The notes under the pieces: model-generated | Databases searched by the model: none | Told to the model about the DNA's origin: nothing | What the model saw: the letters and a program-made list of their open reading frames with translations, nothing else | NCBI GenBank assembly: GCA_030844895.1 | Contig: CM061229.1 | Location: 118,991,682 to 119,055,681, forward strand | Length of the DNA stretch: 64,000 nucleotides | Origin: Ambrosia x helenae | Taxonomy: Eukaryota > Streptophyta > Magnoliopsida > Asterales > Asteraceae | Direction of reading: 5' to 3' | Part shown: positions 44,608 through 55,248 of the stretch, piece after piece | Layout: each line of letters starts with the position of its first letter | How positions within the stretch are numbered: the stretch's first letter is position 1 | Translations under genes and position numbers: made by a program

Positions 44608-45785
44608 TGACGGGTGGTTCAACGAACACCCTGTAATAGTGTTAAAATGTTTATTTTAGCCACATTTATACATGTTATTGCTTGGAATTGGGTAACTACG
44701 GTTATTATGGTTGCAGGTGTAATAAGGAGTTAAAAACGGCGAAATACTTGCTTGGGAGTGGATCGGATCGCATCGGAACGAGATAGAAAAGAAGACGGAA
44801 AAAGATGAAAAACTCCACAGACCCACCGTACCCCTACGGCCAGGCCGTAAGGGTACGGTGGCCTCAGGCCACATATTGTCACCGTAGGGCAGTGTAGAAT
44901 GAGCGTAAACATTTGAAACCCACCGTACCCCTACGGTGGGACAGTAGGGGTACGGTGGCACCTGCACTCTTGTGTAACTCCCTCTTTAAAGTGCAATTAT
45001 GGGAGACTTATCAACATCACTTCTCACTTGGGACGTTTCATATCAATTTTTGGGGCGATTTTGGCTGCAAGAAAGCATTGGAGAACAATTCTAATCCTTT
45101 AGTTTGTGTTTTTGATTCCTATGAACAATTACTTGAAGGTTATAATGATTCATCAAGTCATGCGAGGCTAAACAATTGGTGATCATTTGTGGTGAAGGTT
45201 TTTCTACAACTTTGGTGTGTGTTTTTCCTATATTTCTAGAATAATAATTTGGTACTTTGCTTGATTATTATGGTGTATGAACAATTGTTTGTAGTATGTT
45301 GATTAATTTGCTAATTTTTAGTCTTTAACGTTCGTTCTTGGTGTTGCTAACAACCGAGATATCACGGGAAGGATTGGGGTTGGTTATTGATTAATTGGTC
45401 ATCGGGAAGCAACCTCGCGTTAATATAATCCGAGTACTTTGTTCCCTTTTACCACAACAATTGCTTTTACATGAGTTATGTCTATGTAACTCTTTCTAGT
45501 GGAAATTCACACATGTGTTTAGGAAAACCGGATCCTTGAATGATCATTATTCCATAATTTGAAGAAACGCTTTTAAGTTTGAATCAATAATTAGTCGTTA
45601 TTTTAGTTAAAATCAAAACACTCAAAATCTTAATTGTTTACTTTTTATTTAAGTAGTTTAATTGTAGTCAATCAACAAAACTAGAATTTACACATTTTCC
45701 ACAAACTCCCTGTGTTCGATACCTTCTTGCTACTATACATTAGTTGTAATTGGGAAATTTAACGTGTACCACGACAAGCACGTCA
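44608..45785 (+). repeat. Athila 3' LTR (1178 bp)
   Basis: Same ends and hairpin module as the 5' LTR; about five substitutions and one indel separate the two. Confidence 0.93.
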
Positions 45786-45790
45786 ACCAA

Positions 45791-46532
45791 CACCATCAAT
45801 ACTCACCATACAGACACTCTTGAGCCGCCATTAACCACCATCGGACCCTCACTTTATCACTGAGCAACCCTATACGGAAACCCACCTTCACCGATGCATT
45901 ATACCCAAGTCCAATCAGATCATCAACAACCTCAACGAGCTATTATAGAGGGTAAAAGATTATTGGGTTTACCTTGGTCTGGAAAAGATCTGGTCACAGA
46001 GGCGGCGCCGCCGCCGCTTGGAACCACTACAGGCTTCTCCTCCCCCTTCTGTCTCATCCGGTTCCCTCTCTCGCTCTCCTCTGTTTGCCTCTCTCTCTTC
46101 GATCTCTCTTTCTCTCTCCTGTAATAATAGTCGGGTGGTGGTGGTTGTTGGGTTGTTACGCCAGAAACGCCGCCGGAGCACCTCCGGCTCCTCCTCCTTT
46201 CCCTTCTTCCAAGTCTCTCTCTCTCTTCATAAAGTGTATGTGTGTGTATATGAAAAGGAAACACACAGATGTGTGTTTTTATAAAACAAAAAGGAGTGGG
46301 TGGCATCAAGAGGGGAGGACAAGTGTCCTCTCCCTTGGTGACTCACCCGCTTCGTTCGAGTGCGGGTTAGGTTCGTTAATGCGTTTTAACTCGGTCCCTG
46401 CAAGCGTATTATAATAATATTGTTTATATTATTCGGTTCGGTTTTTAGTTTTGCACATAACCGGCTTGTTTATTACTGATCTCTATTTAAATAATCGCGA
46501 AAAAAATTTAGGGGTCTGTACCGGTTGTTACA
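45791..46532 (-). repeat. LTR2 of the array, right part
   Basis: Remaining 742 bp of the middle LTR after the Athila insertion, ending GGTTGTTACA. It lacks about 13 bp of a GCGGTGGCC-containing stretch that LTR1 and LTR3 have (near 46170). Confidence 0.9.
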
Positions 46533-49172
46533 TTCTCCCCCCCTTATAAGAATTTCGCCCGCGAAATTACGGTTGGGGTTATATCTCGAAGTTCAATTAC
46601 GTTCCCACACTAGATAAGGTTATCCAATTCTTGAGCGTTACTCATGAATTCTTATCTTATAGTTATGTTACTAAATAGGCATGTCACACTATAGCAATTC
46701 GAGGGAAACTATCCAAAACATATCACATAGTCACAACTAACTACATATACAAGGGTTCTATACAGGCCATACTATGTTATTCAAAATGGGTTTATGGCTC
46801 ATAGGAATAACAAGGATGCTTTAAACCTTAATAATCCTACTTATACGATAAAGGTGGAAATCAACTCATCAGATAGGGGGTCTAAATACATAAAGGTTTT
46901 CCAAATTGATGGTTTGATAGTCGTCAATACGAGTAAGTAAATAGCCAGGACATGAAAATCAAGGGAACGGAACCTATAAACTCTTTTGAGTTTTAGTCAT
47001 CTAATTGATCTTAAAAATGATCCTTGTTTTATTTTCTTATTAGTTGATCGAAACGAAATAATGAGAAGGGATGAAAGGCATTCGAATGAATGAGCACTTA
47101 GAAAACCCACTGTACACTTGCCAAGTGGTGCGTCACTTGGGCTTTAGTGAAGAAATACTCCTTACATCGAGTGTTTTCCTTGTTGTTCACAATAGGGGAT
47201 CAAAATGGTTTGGGCGTTTCCATTTACCACAACAGATTCTCAGAAGATTTCAGTGTCAGTTAATAAAAGGATACCTTCTGGTTTAGGCCGAAGAGTTTCA
47301 CTAGAAAAGAAGAAAGAGTGAATATTTTCTTTGTTTTCACATCGAGCACACCGTTCTTGAAAGGATTGCGATATTCGATCAAAATCAATAGTTTTGCCAA
47401 AAATAACAGAGAAATAATATTTGGTTTAACGCAACGTCCGAAGATAGACTAAAGTTTATTATGGATCGAACTTCCAGTCTTGATTCTGACATACCATTGG
47501 TGCTTATATATAGGGTGTACCGCAGCCAACCCACCACACCTTTGATACACCAGAAGCTTACCAGAAGTCTTTTTCAAAGAGTATAATTAAAATTCTTAAT
47601 TGATTCCCAGTCCCATTCTTGATGTACCATCGGTGTTTATATATAGGGTGTACCGCAGCTAACCCACCACACCTTTGGTACTTCAAAAACGAACTGGGAT
47701 CTTTTCCGAAATTCCGTGTGGAATTCTACACTACCATAGTGTACCGGTAATTTGGCGATCCCAATTTACCTTACATTAGAGTGTTACGTTTTCCGAGGAT
47801 ATTTAGCACGAATGATCAAAATGCAAAGTTTAAGACAAATTATATTTGCATTGAGGCACATAAACATTTCACTTGAATATGAATTAATGGTTTTAATACA
47901 AATGGAGAGGGAGTTTGCTAGGAAGGATCATACTCTTTAGATTGTTTCTTGTTTGGCGTTTAGCAATTCAAGGTTTTCTAAATCAGATTGACCAGGTTAA
48001 CCGTGAAATCTATGTGGAAATCTCCTATCATTCACTAGTGTCTCATTAAAATTTCTCCAAAGGAGGTAGGTGTTGCACTACATATGAATAGAGGTAGGGG
48101 TATCACGGGGATTATGATACAAGATCGTCTCAAATATCCAGAGTTGTCTAATTCTTCTAGATCTGATAATGAAGATAGTAGGTACATCTTTGCTCAAAGT
48201 TAGGAGAGAAATTCGACATTTTGGTTGATAATCAGAAAATCTTAACATAGATTTGGAATGATCATTGAGTAAACTAAGGCTTTCTTGGCGTTCTCATAAA
48301 GTTTCAGAAGTTATACCTTCCGAAAAGACTTAAATGTCCAGAGAGCAAAGAAAAAACATGGGAATTTTTTTACTTAAGTTTCATCAAAAGAGCTGGAACA
48401 CGGTGTCCGAGGGATTTCTGATGGCAAAATGAGGGAACATCACCGGGTTTGTTTATGAGTTTTTCCTAAAGTGATCATGAATTTTCAAGATTTCACGAAA
48501 TTAAATCAAAGAACGTGTAACAAATAGAATTTTTAAATGCTAAAACGGAATATCGAGCATAAGTTTGATTTTCTAAAATAGAAGTTTGGAATGTTTGTTA
48601 CACAAACAAGGAGCTTCTTACGGATAACTCTATCAAAGTGTTCTAATAAATGTCGGAGGATCATCTGAAAGATTTGAGATTACAGTTCATCGAAGGGAAG
48701 CGTTGTGGTTAAGAAATTAAGAAGCACACAAAACATGGTGTATTCCTAACGCATCTGTAGTAGGTATTAGTGGTTTAGACAAGTTTCTTGTTTTAGAATA
48801 TTGATTCGACTCTCACAATCTTTAATAAAATATTCCCGAAATGCCTTCGCGCCTGCGGATTCATGATTATGTTCGCGACCATAATCATTTCCTCGCCTCA
48901 CTTAAGCATCCAAGTATATTCTTTATAAAAATCATGATATCTCATCTTCTTTCTAGTTTACTCACGTGTTTTTGGTAAAGTCTCATCCTAATGTGTTCAG
49001 TACCCGTGATCGACTCGTTCGGTATCACCTTGTTGCATCTCCAACTCATCCGTTACGTTTCGGTTCTCCAAACCGAAATAAATTATGCGACTTAAAAGGT
49101 TAGGATCCTAGGGTTTACAACCGAAGCTTAATGGAATTCTTATTCGCTTCAGCTGTTTGCTCTGATACCAAC
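46533..49172 (-). mobile_element. Internal domain 2 of the array (non-coding)
   Basis: A near-identical copy of internal 1 with the purine tract at 46533-46545, the PBS at 49159-49170 (TGGTATCAGAGC on the minus strand) and the 57-bp repeat pair at 47492-47681. No coding capacity. Confidence 0.88.
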
Positions 49173-51886
49173 TGTCACAACCCTACCAAGGTGGGCCTGG
49201 TCGAAATTCCAGATTGGTGTCAAACATCTTATAATACAAGCAAACAGCGGAAGCGTTATAAATAACTATTCTTTTATAATAATAGTCTACATGTCTATAC
49301 AATGTGCATCTTAATACAATACTCTAGGTAATATCTACGGTTCACGCTTGCCTTTCGATTCGTCCGTCAGGATACTCCGAGTTGCAGCTGCTCCTTCCTT
49401 CTAACTCAAACAGGTACCTGAACACATGCTTAAAATAGGTTTTGGGTCAACAATAATGTTGGTGAGTCCGTGCGTGCGTTTAACTAGTTTAAAACATGGT
49501 TTATCATTTCAATACAAGTTATTATTCCAAAGCAAGTTTGACAAGTTAAAACAGTTTAACATATAGCGATGTACAAGCCACACCTCAATCCTAACAATGG
49601 ATCCATCTACTCCCATTATGGACTCCCATGGCAAAATACGTGACACATACCACAGCGGAGGGTTTCCCGGGCTTCCGAGTCCACTGCGTGCGGGGGTTTC
49701 CCCAAGTAGCGCTACCCACATATCAAGCGGCCCAATCTCCCGTTGGGTTGATGAGTGTGGTGGTATCGGGAGCACCTTGTCACATCATCCGGTTCATCAC
49801 ATTTAACTGGTTCTATACTGGAAGCATGTATTCACCCCAAAACAGTTAAAATACAAAAATAGGGGATGGTTCACGAGACTCACCTGGATGCAATACGGTC
49901 GTATAGTATAAGAATAAGTGTCTGTCATCGCGTCCTGGTATCTTCCTGTGCGAATCCTAAGTTAATAATATTATTAGTCTCTGGTTTCAATTACAAAAGT
50001 CATGCGTGGGGACGAGCTTGAGCGAATGGTTCTATTCATTACCGTTCCATGTTTGGTTCTAAAGTAATATCAGTTCCAATGGTCTATCCGTTCGTATTTG
50101 TTAGATAATGGATAACTATTTCCGAACCTTACGTGCCAATGTTTAGTTCTAATATTCTGGCGGCGCGTCCGATGCTTTGAATCCTAGGATTAATGTTGCT
50201 AATATGATTCAATTTGCTTATATATATGTGCTCATATTAATCTAACTTCATGGGTTTAGTCTAGTCGAGTCCGAATCTTGGTTTCAATGTTATTCTAACT
50301 AAGGTTTCAAGGTTTGCGTTTAGGCGCATAAGCTTTTATTTAGTGCATATTGCCCATGTCTTCGTCCAAATCTTATGTCCTAGTCTTGGGTTTCGATGTC
50401 CAAGGAATCGAGTCATGTCTCTTCCAATATCAAGTTCAATGTTTAAGTATCCGAACTATTAATAATAATGTTTCTAAGGCTCTAGTGTGTTCTATGTTTA
50501 AGTGTTATGTCTTAAGTCCTAGGATGTCGTTATTCAATGAGTCGAGTAACATTTAATCCATACGTTTGTTCTCCATATCCTCTTGTCCAAATGTCTAAGT
50601 CAAGTATCCAAGTTAAGGTTTGGGTATGTCGTTTTCCATATCATGTGCCGAATGTCCAAACATTCTAGGTCGATAAATTCAATGTCCAATCTTCTAAGTG
50701 AGATGTCAATCCACTATTCGATCTAACTTATAGTCTTGGTCTTAATAAACTCGTCAAGTCCCACACGCAAAGTTATGTATATACCATTAATATAATTATT
50801 AAGTTAGTAGATCCGATTATACCTCATGTATCGGGTTAGGGTTCGTGTTGACTGGGTCTGACCCGGTTGACTACAGTTGACCGACGTTGACCATGTTGAC
50901 CCCTGTTGACCCATCTCCTAGGTTCGTCTCGACCCGACCCGAAGTCCTGACCATCAGAGCTCCAACACCCGAGCCCACCGCCACAGTTGGCTACCAACAC
51001 CAACAACCGGTCACCATGACTCGGTAACCACCAGTCGTCCAACCACCACACGCCGCCACAATCTTCTATCATAACTGTGCAGGACCACCTCTGACCGACC
51101 ACCACCGAAACCCACCATCTGGACCCACCAACACCATCAATACTCACCATACAGACACTCTTGAGCCGCCATTAACCACCATCGGACCCTCACTTTATCA
51201 CTGAGCAACCCTATACGGAAACCCACCTTCACCGATGCATTATACCCAAGTCCAATCAGATCATCAACAACCTCAACGAGCTATTATAGAGGGTAAAAGA
51301 TTATTGGGTTTACCTTGGTCTGGAAAAGATCTGGTCACAGAGGCGGCGCCGCCGCCGCTTGGAACCACTACAGGCTTCTCCTCCCCCTTCTGTCTCATTC
51401 GGTTCCCTCTCTCGCTCTCCTCTGTTTGCCTCTCTCTCTTCGATCTCTCTTTCTCTCTCCTGTAATAATAGTCGGGTGGTGGTGGTTGTTGGGTTGTTAC
51501 GCCAGAAACGCCGCCGGAGGCGGTGGCCGGAGCACCTCCGGCTCCTCCTCCTTTCCCTTCTTCCAAGTCTCTCTCTCTCTTCATAAAGTGTATGTGTGTG
51601 TATATGAAAAGGAAACACACAGATGTGTGTTTTTATAAAACAAAAAGGAGTGGGTGGCATCAAGAGGGGAGGACAAGTGTCCTCTCCCTTGGTGACTCAC
51701 CCGCTTCGTTCGAGTGCGGGTTAGGTTCGTTAATGCGTTTTAACTCGGTCCTTCAAGCGTATTATAATAATATTGTTTATATTATTCGGTTCGGTTTTCA
51801 ATTTCGCACATAACCGGCTTGTTTATTACTGATCTCTATTTAAATAATCGCGAAAAAAATTTAGGGGTCTGTACCGGGTTGTTACA
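49173..51886 (-). repeat. LTR3 of the array (2714 bp)
   Basis: Uninterrupted; ends GGTTGTTACA, followed by the CGACT duplication. In element orientation this is the outer 5' LTR. Confidence 0.92.
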
Positions 51887-52107
51887 CGACTCGTATAAGA
51901 GTAAAAGCAATGATGATGATGATGAGGAGGAGGATGAGAAAGAGAAGGAGAAGGGGAAGGAGAATCACGTGAAGAAGGAAGACCATAAGGAGAAAGGTGG
52001 CCCCAAGGAGAAAAAATGAAGTCGCATGATGGTGGTGGTTAATTAAATAACGGCTAGTTTTTTGCCTTTTTCATTTTGTTTACTTTCTTAATTAAGTGTG
52101 TTTAACA

Positions 52108-52542
52108 TAGGGGTGTTCAAAACCGAATAGCTAGTTTCACTATTCGTATCCGAAATTGGGATAGCCGAAATTATCAAATAGTGAATTGGATATCCGAATA
52201 TCCAATTTTATTATGATATATTTTATTTTATATGTTTTATATATAAATTTTTGGATATTTTTTCAGATATTTTTGGATACTTTTCATTAATACGGATATC
52301 TTCGGATATTTTCGGATATTCGGATATTTCATATATCCGATAATTTTTTTTTTATAAATTTTCAAGTATCCAAAATATCCGAAAATTTTTAAAATCGCTA
52401 TCTGAATCCGAATCTAAAAATTCGTATATCCGAATTTCGGATATCCAAAACTTCGGATATTCGTTTTTTTAGATAGTTTTGGATTCGGATATCGGATATT
52501 TTGGTTTAGATTTTTGGATTCGGATATTTGTTAACACCCCTA
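52108..52542. mobile_element. hAT-type MITE, copy 3 (435 bp)
   Basis: Same element, with GTTTAACA at 52100-52107 and 52543-52550 and the ends TAGGGGTGTT/AACACCCCTA. Confidence 0.9.
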
Positions 52543-52949
52543 GTTTAACACATAATTGACAATCTGAATCTTTGATGAGACTGTGTAACTATTTATCTTA
52601 AAGTATAACTTCTGTTTATCTTTGATGAGAGTGTAACTATTTTTGATTCAGATTTAGCTGATGAGTGTTTGTGTATGGTAAATATCAATTTCCTCGTAAA
52701 AGTTGTTAATTAGAATTAAAGTGGACACGTATCTACACTATGTGTAGGTATGATATTTTTGGTGTGCATATTTACTTTATTTTTATTCAAAGTTTCCTAC
52801 ATACAATTGGTCATATATTTCCTACACAAGAAACATAACAAACACACACATTAAAACACTCAATCATGTGGGTCATACATATACAAGGTTACAAGCTGAC
52901 TCTATGAATTGCTTTTACGTGTGGGAATCAGTGGCGGATCCAGGAATTT

Positions 52950-53512
52950 CACTACTAGAAAACTGCTAAGTTTTTGACAACAAAATTTGTCGGAAATTTG
53001 TCAAAAATAGTCATTATCGACAAATTTGCCACAAACCAATTCCTGGGAAAAAAACTTGTCGGAATTCTAGCTAGCGACAAATCTGCCCCAAAATCTTCGT
53101 CTATATTCCGACAAACTCTCTTGTCGCACAATTTTTGACAAATTCGCATTTTTTATTTCTAAAATAAATAATAGTAAGAAAAATAATTTATAAATACAAA
53201 TATATGTAAATATATATATTGCGAAAAAATTCCTACAATTCTTTTAAAAGTCTTCGGCAAATTTCCCACTATTTAAAAAAGTACTAGTGATACAACATAA
53301 GTCTTTCGGCAGAATTCTCACAATTATTTGCGACAAAGTTGTGAAAAGTCTGTTATCCAAAGTTTCGACAAAACTGCGACAAGTATGGTTTCCAATGTTT
53401 TTCACAAAATTACGACAAATAGTAATAATTAAAAAAAAACTGAAATAACATTAATGTTAATGCAAAAAAATGCAGCAAAATCATCAAAGATTCCGAATAT
53501 AAACCTGTTAAT
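52950..53512 (+). mobile_element. CACTA transposon 5' end, copy 3
   Basis: CACTACTAGAAAACTGC start and CGACAAA/TTGTCGG subterminal repeats, cut at 53512 by the TGTAACACCCC element. The right half should lie after 60185 but no CACTA right end was found in the window. Confidence 0.7.
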
Positions 53513-54540
53513 TGTAACACCCCAAAACCATTTGTTCGTCTAATTATGCCATTAGGCATGATTAGCAAAATAATAAAACGAGACTTAAACGATAAGATTA
53601 TGGGTTATGCTCTAATATGGAAGTAACCTAGTTAATAATAGTATTTTTATAAACGAATACAAGGTGTTTGAAACTAGCTTAATTAGTTAGTTTTTATACG
53701 AAAATGACATTGTAGTAACTTGAGGGACTAGAGTTGCACAAGGGATAATCTAAATAAATAAAAAAAATGGAAGAATCCACACACACATATGTGTGTATCG
53801 ATTATCAGGAAGAAAAGGAGGTGGAGCTCCCAAAACCCTAAAGGTGCAATCTAGTCCAAAACCTAAGCCATGAAAGCCCTAAATTCGTGCATGTTGAAGG
53901 GTTAATGCTCAATTTGCCTTATCAAACCAAGAGGTAACCTTAGAATTCTATTTTATGGAGTTTTACAAAGAATATGTGAATGTTGATTTTGTGGGTTTTT
54001 GGCAAGAACGTGAAATTTATGATCAATAGAGGTAGCTCTAGTCTTGGGGAACTTCCAACATACCTAATTTGGTTATGAATCACATTCTACATGTGTATTT
54101 GATTTTGTGTTGGAATAAATATACGTTATGTCTTGTATATTTATCAGTGTAGCCATTATAATCATTTATATTATGTTTGATCAATTGCTAAATACTCTAA
54201 GCCCATAATTGACTAGTCTTTGATGGACGGACTTGTCATTAGTTGGGTCTAACTAGAGTGTCCTCTGGGTATGCATAAATAGGAAGAGATTACTAGGGTT
54301 GAGTGAGGATGATCACAACTTAATCATAACACCATAAGAATTTCGTAACTCACCCTCTCTCCCATAACCGATTCTGCAAAGGATCATTAGCCATCATAAC
54401 TGCATACCCTAAAGGGAACTCAAACCGACTGACAGTTATGTCGACCTCATCGCTTTCAGCATCAGTAGCAGGTCTCACGAATCTCTCAGGTATATGTTTA
54501 TATGTTTTCCATTACATACTGACAAAATCGATACAACATG

Positions 54541-54552
54541 TGGTATTAGAGC
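54541..54552 (+). other. Primer-binding site of the copia remnant
   Basis: TGGTATTAGAGC, one mismatch from the initiator-Met type TGGTATCAGAGC, two bases after the LTR. Confidence 0.7.
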
Positions 54553-55033
54553 GATGTTGCTCATGATCGATTTTGTTAGTTCCATAAAATTCGGAATCAA
54601 ATCGGAAAACGAATTATGGAACCTGAATAATCAGATTAAAAGGCTTTCAGCTGAAAATCCTAACAACCGTATTAGGCCGATCAAAAAAAAAAAACTGTTT
54701 TGGTTCATTATTTTGGTCTCATAATGCATTCGAGATCGATGATGAACGATGTTTTTATAAAATCTATTAACGTTTGAGGATTATGATTCCGGTTATGGTG
54801 TTTATTTTATGATGATGTTCTTAAGTTTCGGTTTTAGTGTTCTTCGAATGCATGATGAAAACCGAAATTTTGATTATGTTTTGTTTAGAATTGGGATTGA
54901 TTGTTGTTAGCTAAAATTTAGGATAAAGATTCCCTAAAATATGGCAACAACCTAACTAATCCTAATTAAAATTAAGAGATATTATCGTTTCCTAAATTAG
55001 CTCACCAGAAACTTGCTCACAAAGGAACACGTT

Positions 55034-55248
55034 GTGTCCGACCAGAAAGAGTGTCCGACATCAATAATGGAGTGTCCGACTTGTGAACTTGTGTCCGACC
55101 ATAAAGAATTGTCCGACCATAAAGGAGTGTCCGACCTCATAACTGTTTCCGACCTCATAACTGTGTCCGACCTCATAAGTGTGTCCGACCTCATAACTGT
55201 GTCCGACCTCATAACTGTGTACGACCTCATGACCTGTGTCCGACCAAG
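55034..55248 (+). repeat. 18-bp minisatellite
   Basis: About 12 copies of GTGTCCGACCTCATAACT and variants. The central six (about 55127-55235) are near-perfect 18-mers; outer copies vary in length and sequence. It lies in the copia remnant and is absent from the sister blocks. Confidence 0.9.

Larger units (their letters stand above)
32891..45785 (+). mobile_element. Athila-type Ty3/gypsy retrotransposon, apparently complete
   Basis: 12.9 kb with TG...CA LTRs (32891-34067 and 44608-45785), the target duplication ACCAA (32886-32890, 45786-45790), a tRNA-Asp primer-binding site, gag and pol ORFs, a third ORF after integrase and a polypurine tract. The DLGAG protease motif, FMDD reverse transcriptase box, GPY integrase end, tRNA-Asp PBS and third ORF place it in the Athila/Tat side of Ty3/gypsy. 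By eye the LTRs differ by about five substitutions and one indel, so insertion was recent. It lies inside LTR2 of the array. Confidence 0.93.
25569..51886 (-). mobile_element. LARD-like LTR array: three LTRs and two internal domains
   Basis: The whole 26.3-kb structure is flanked by one 5-bp target duplication, CGACT (25564-25568 and 51887-51891), and sister blocks have the empty site. The plus-strand order is LTR1 (25569-28292), internal 1 (28293-30931), LTR2 (30932-32890 and 45791-46532), internal 2 (46533-49172), LTR3 (49173-51886). PBS and polypurine tract positions put the element on the minus strand. The internal domains (about 2.64 kb) have no gag or pol, so it must have moved with another element's proteins. 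An Athila-type element sits in LTR2. Confidence 0.92.
25541..52019 (+). pseudogene. Terminal-exon fragment with acidic/lysine-rich tail, copy 3, split by the LTR array
   Basis: The exon starts after a TTTAG| acceptor at 25541 and is cut after 28 bases (25568). It resumes at 51892 and ends at the stop 52017-52019. Without the 26.3-kb insertion and one CGACT duplication it is 156 bases and in frame. The protein end is the same KEKGGPKEKK tail. Confidence 0.55.

Noticed and set aside
55034..55248. CRISPR-like regular repeats
   Set aside because: The units abut with no spacers and the context is a plant copia remnant.
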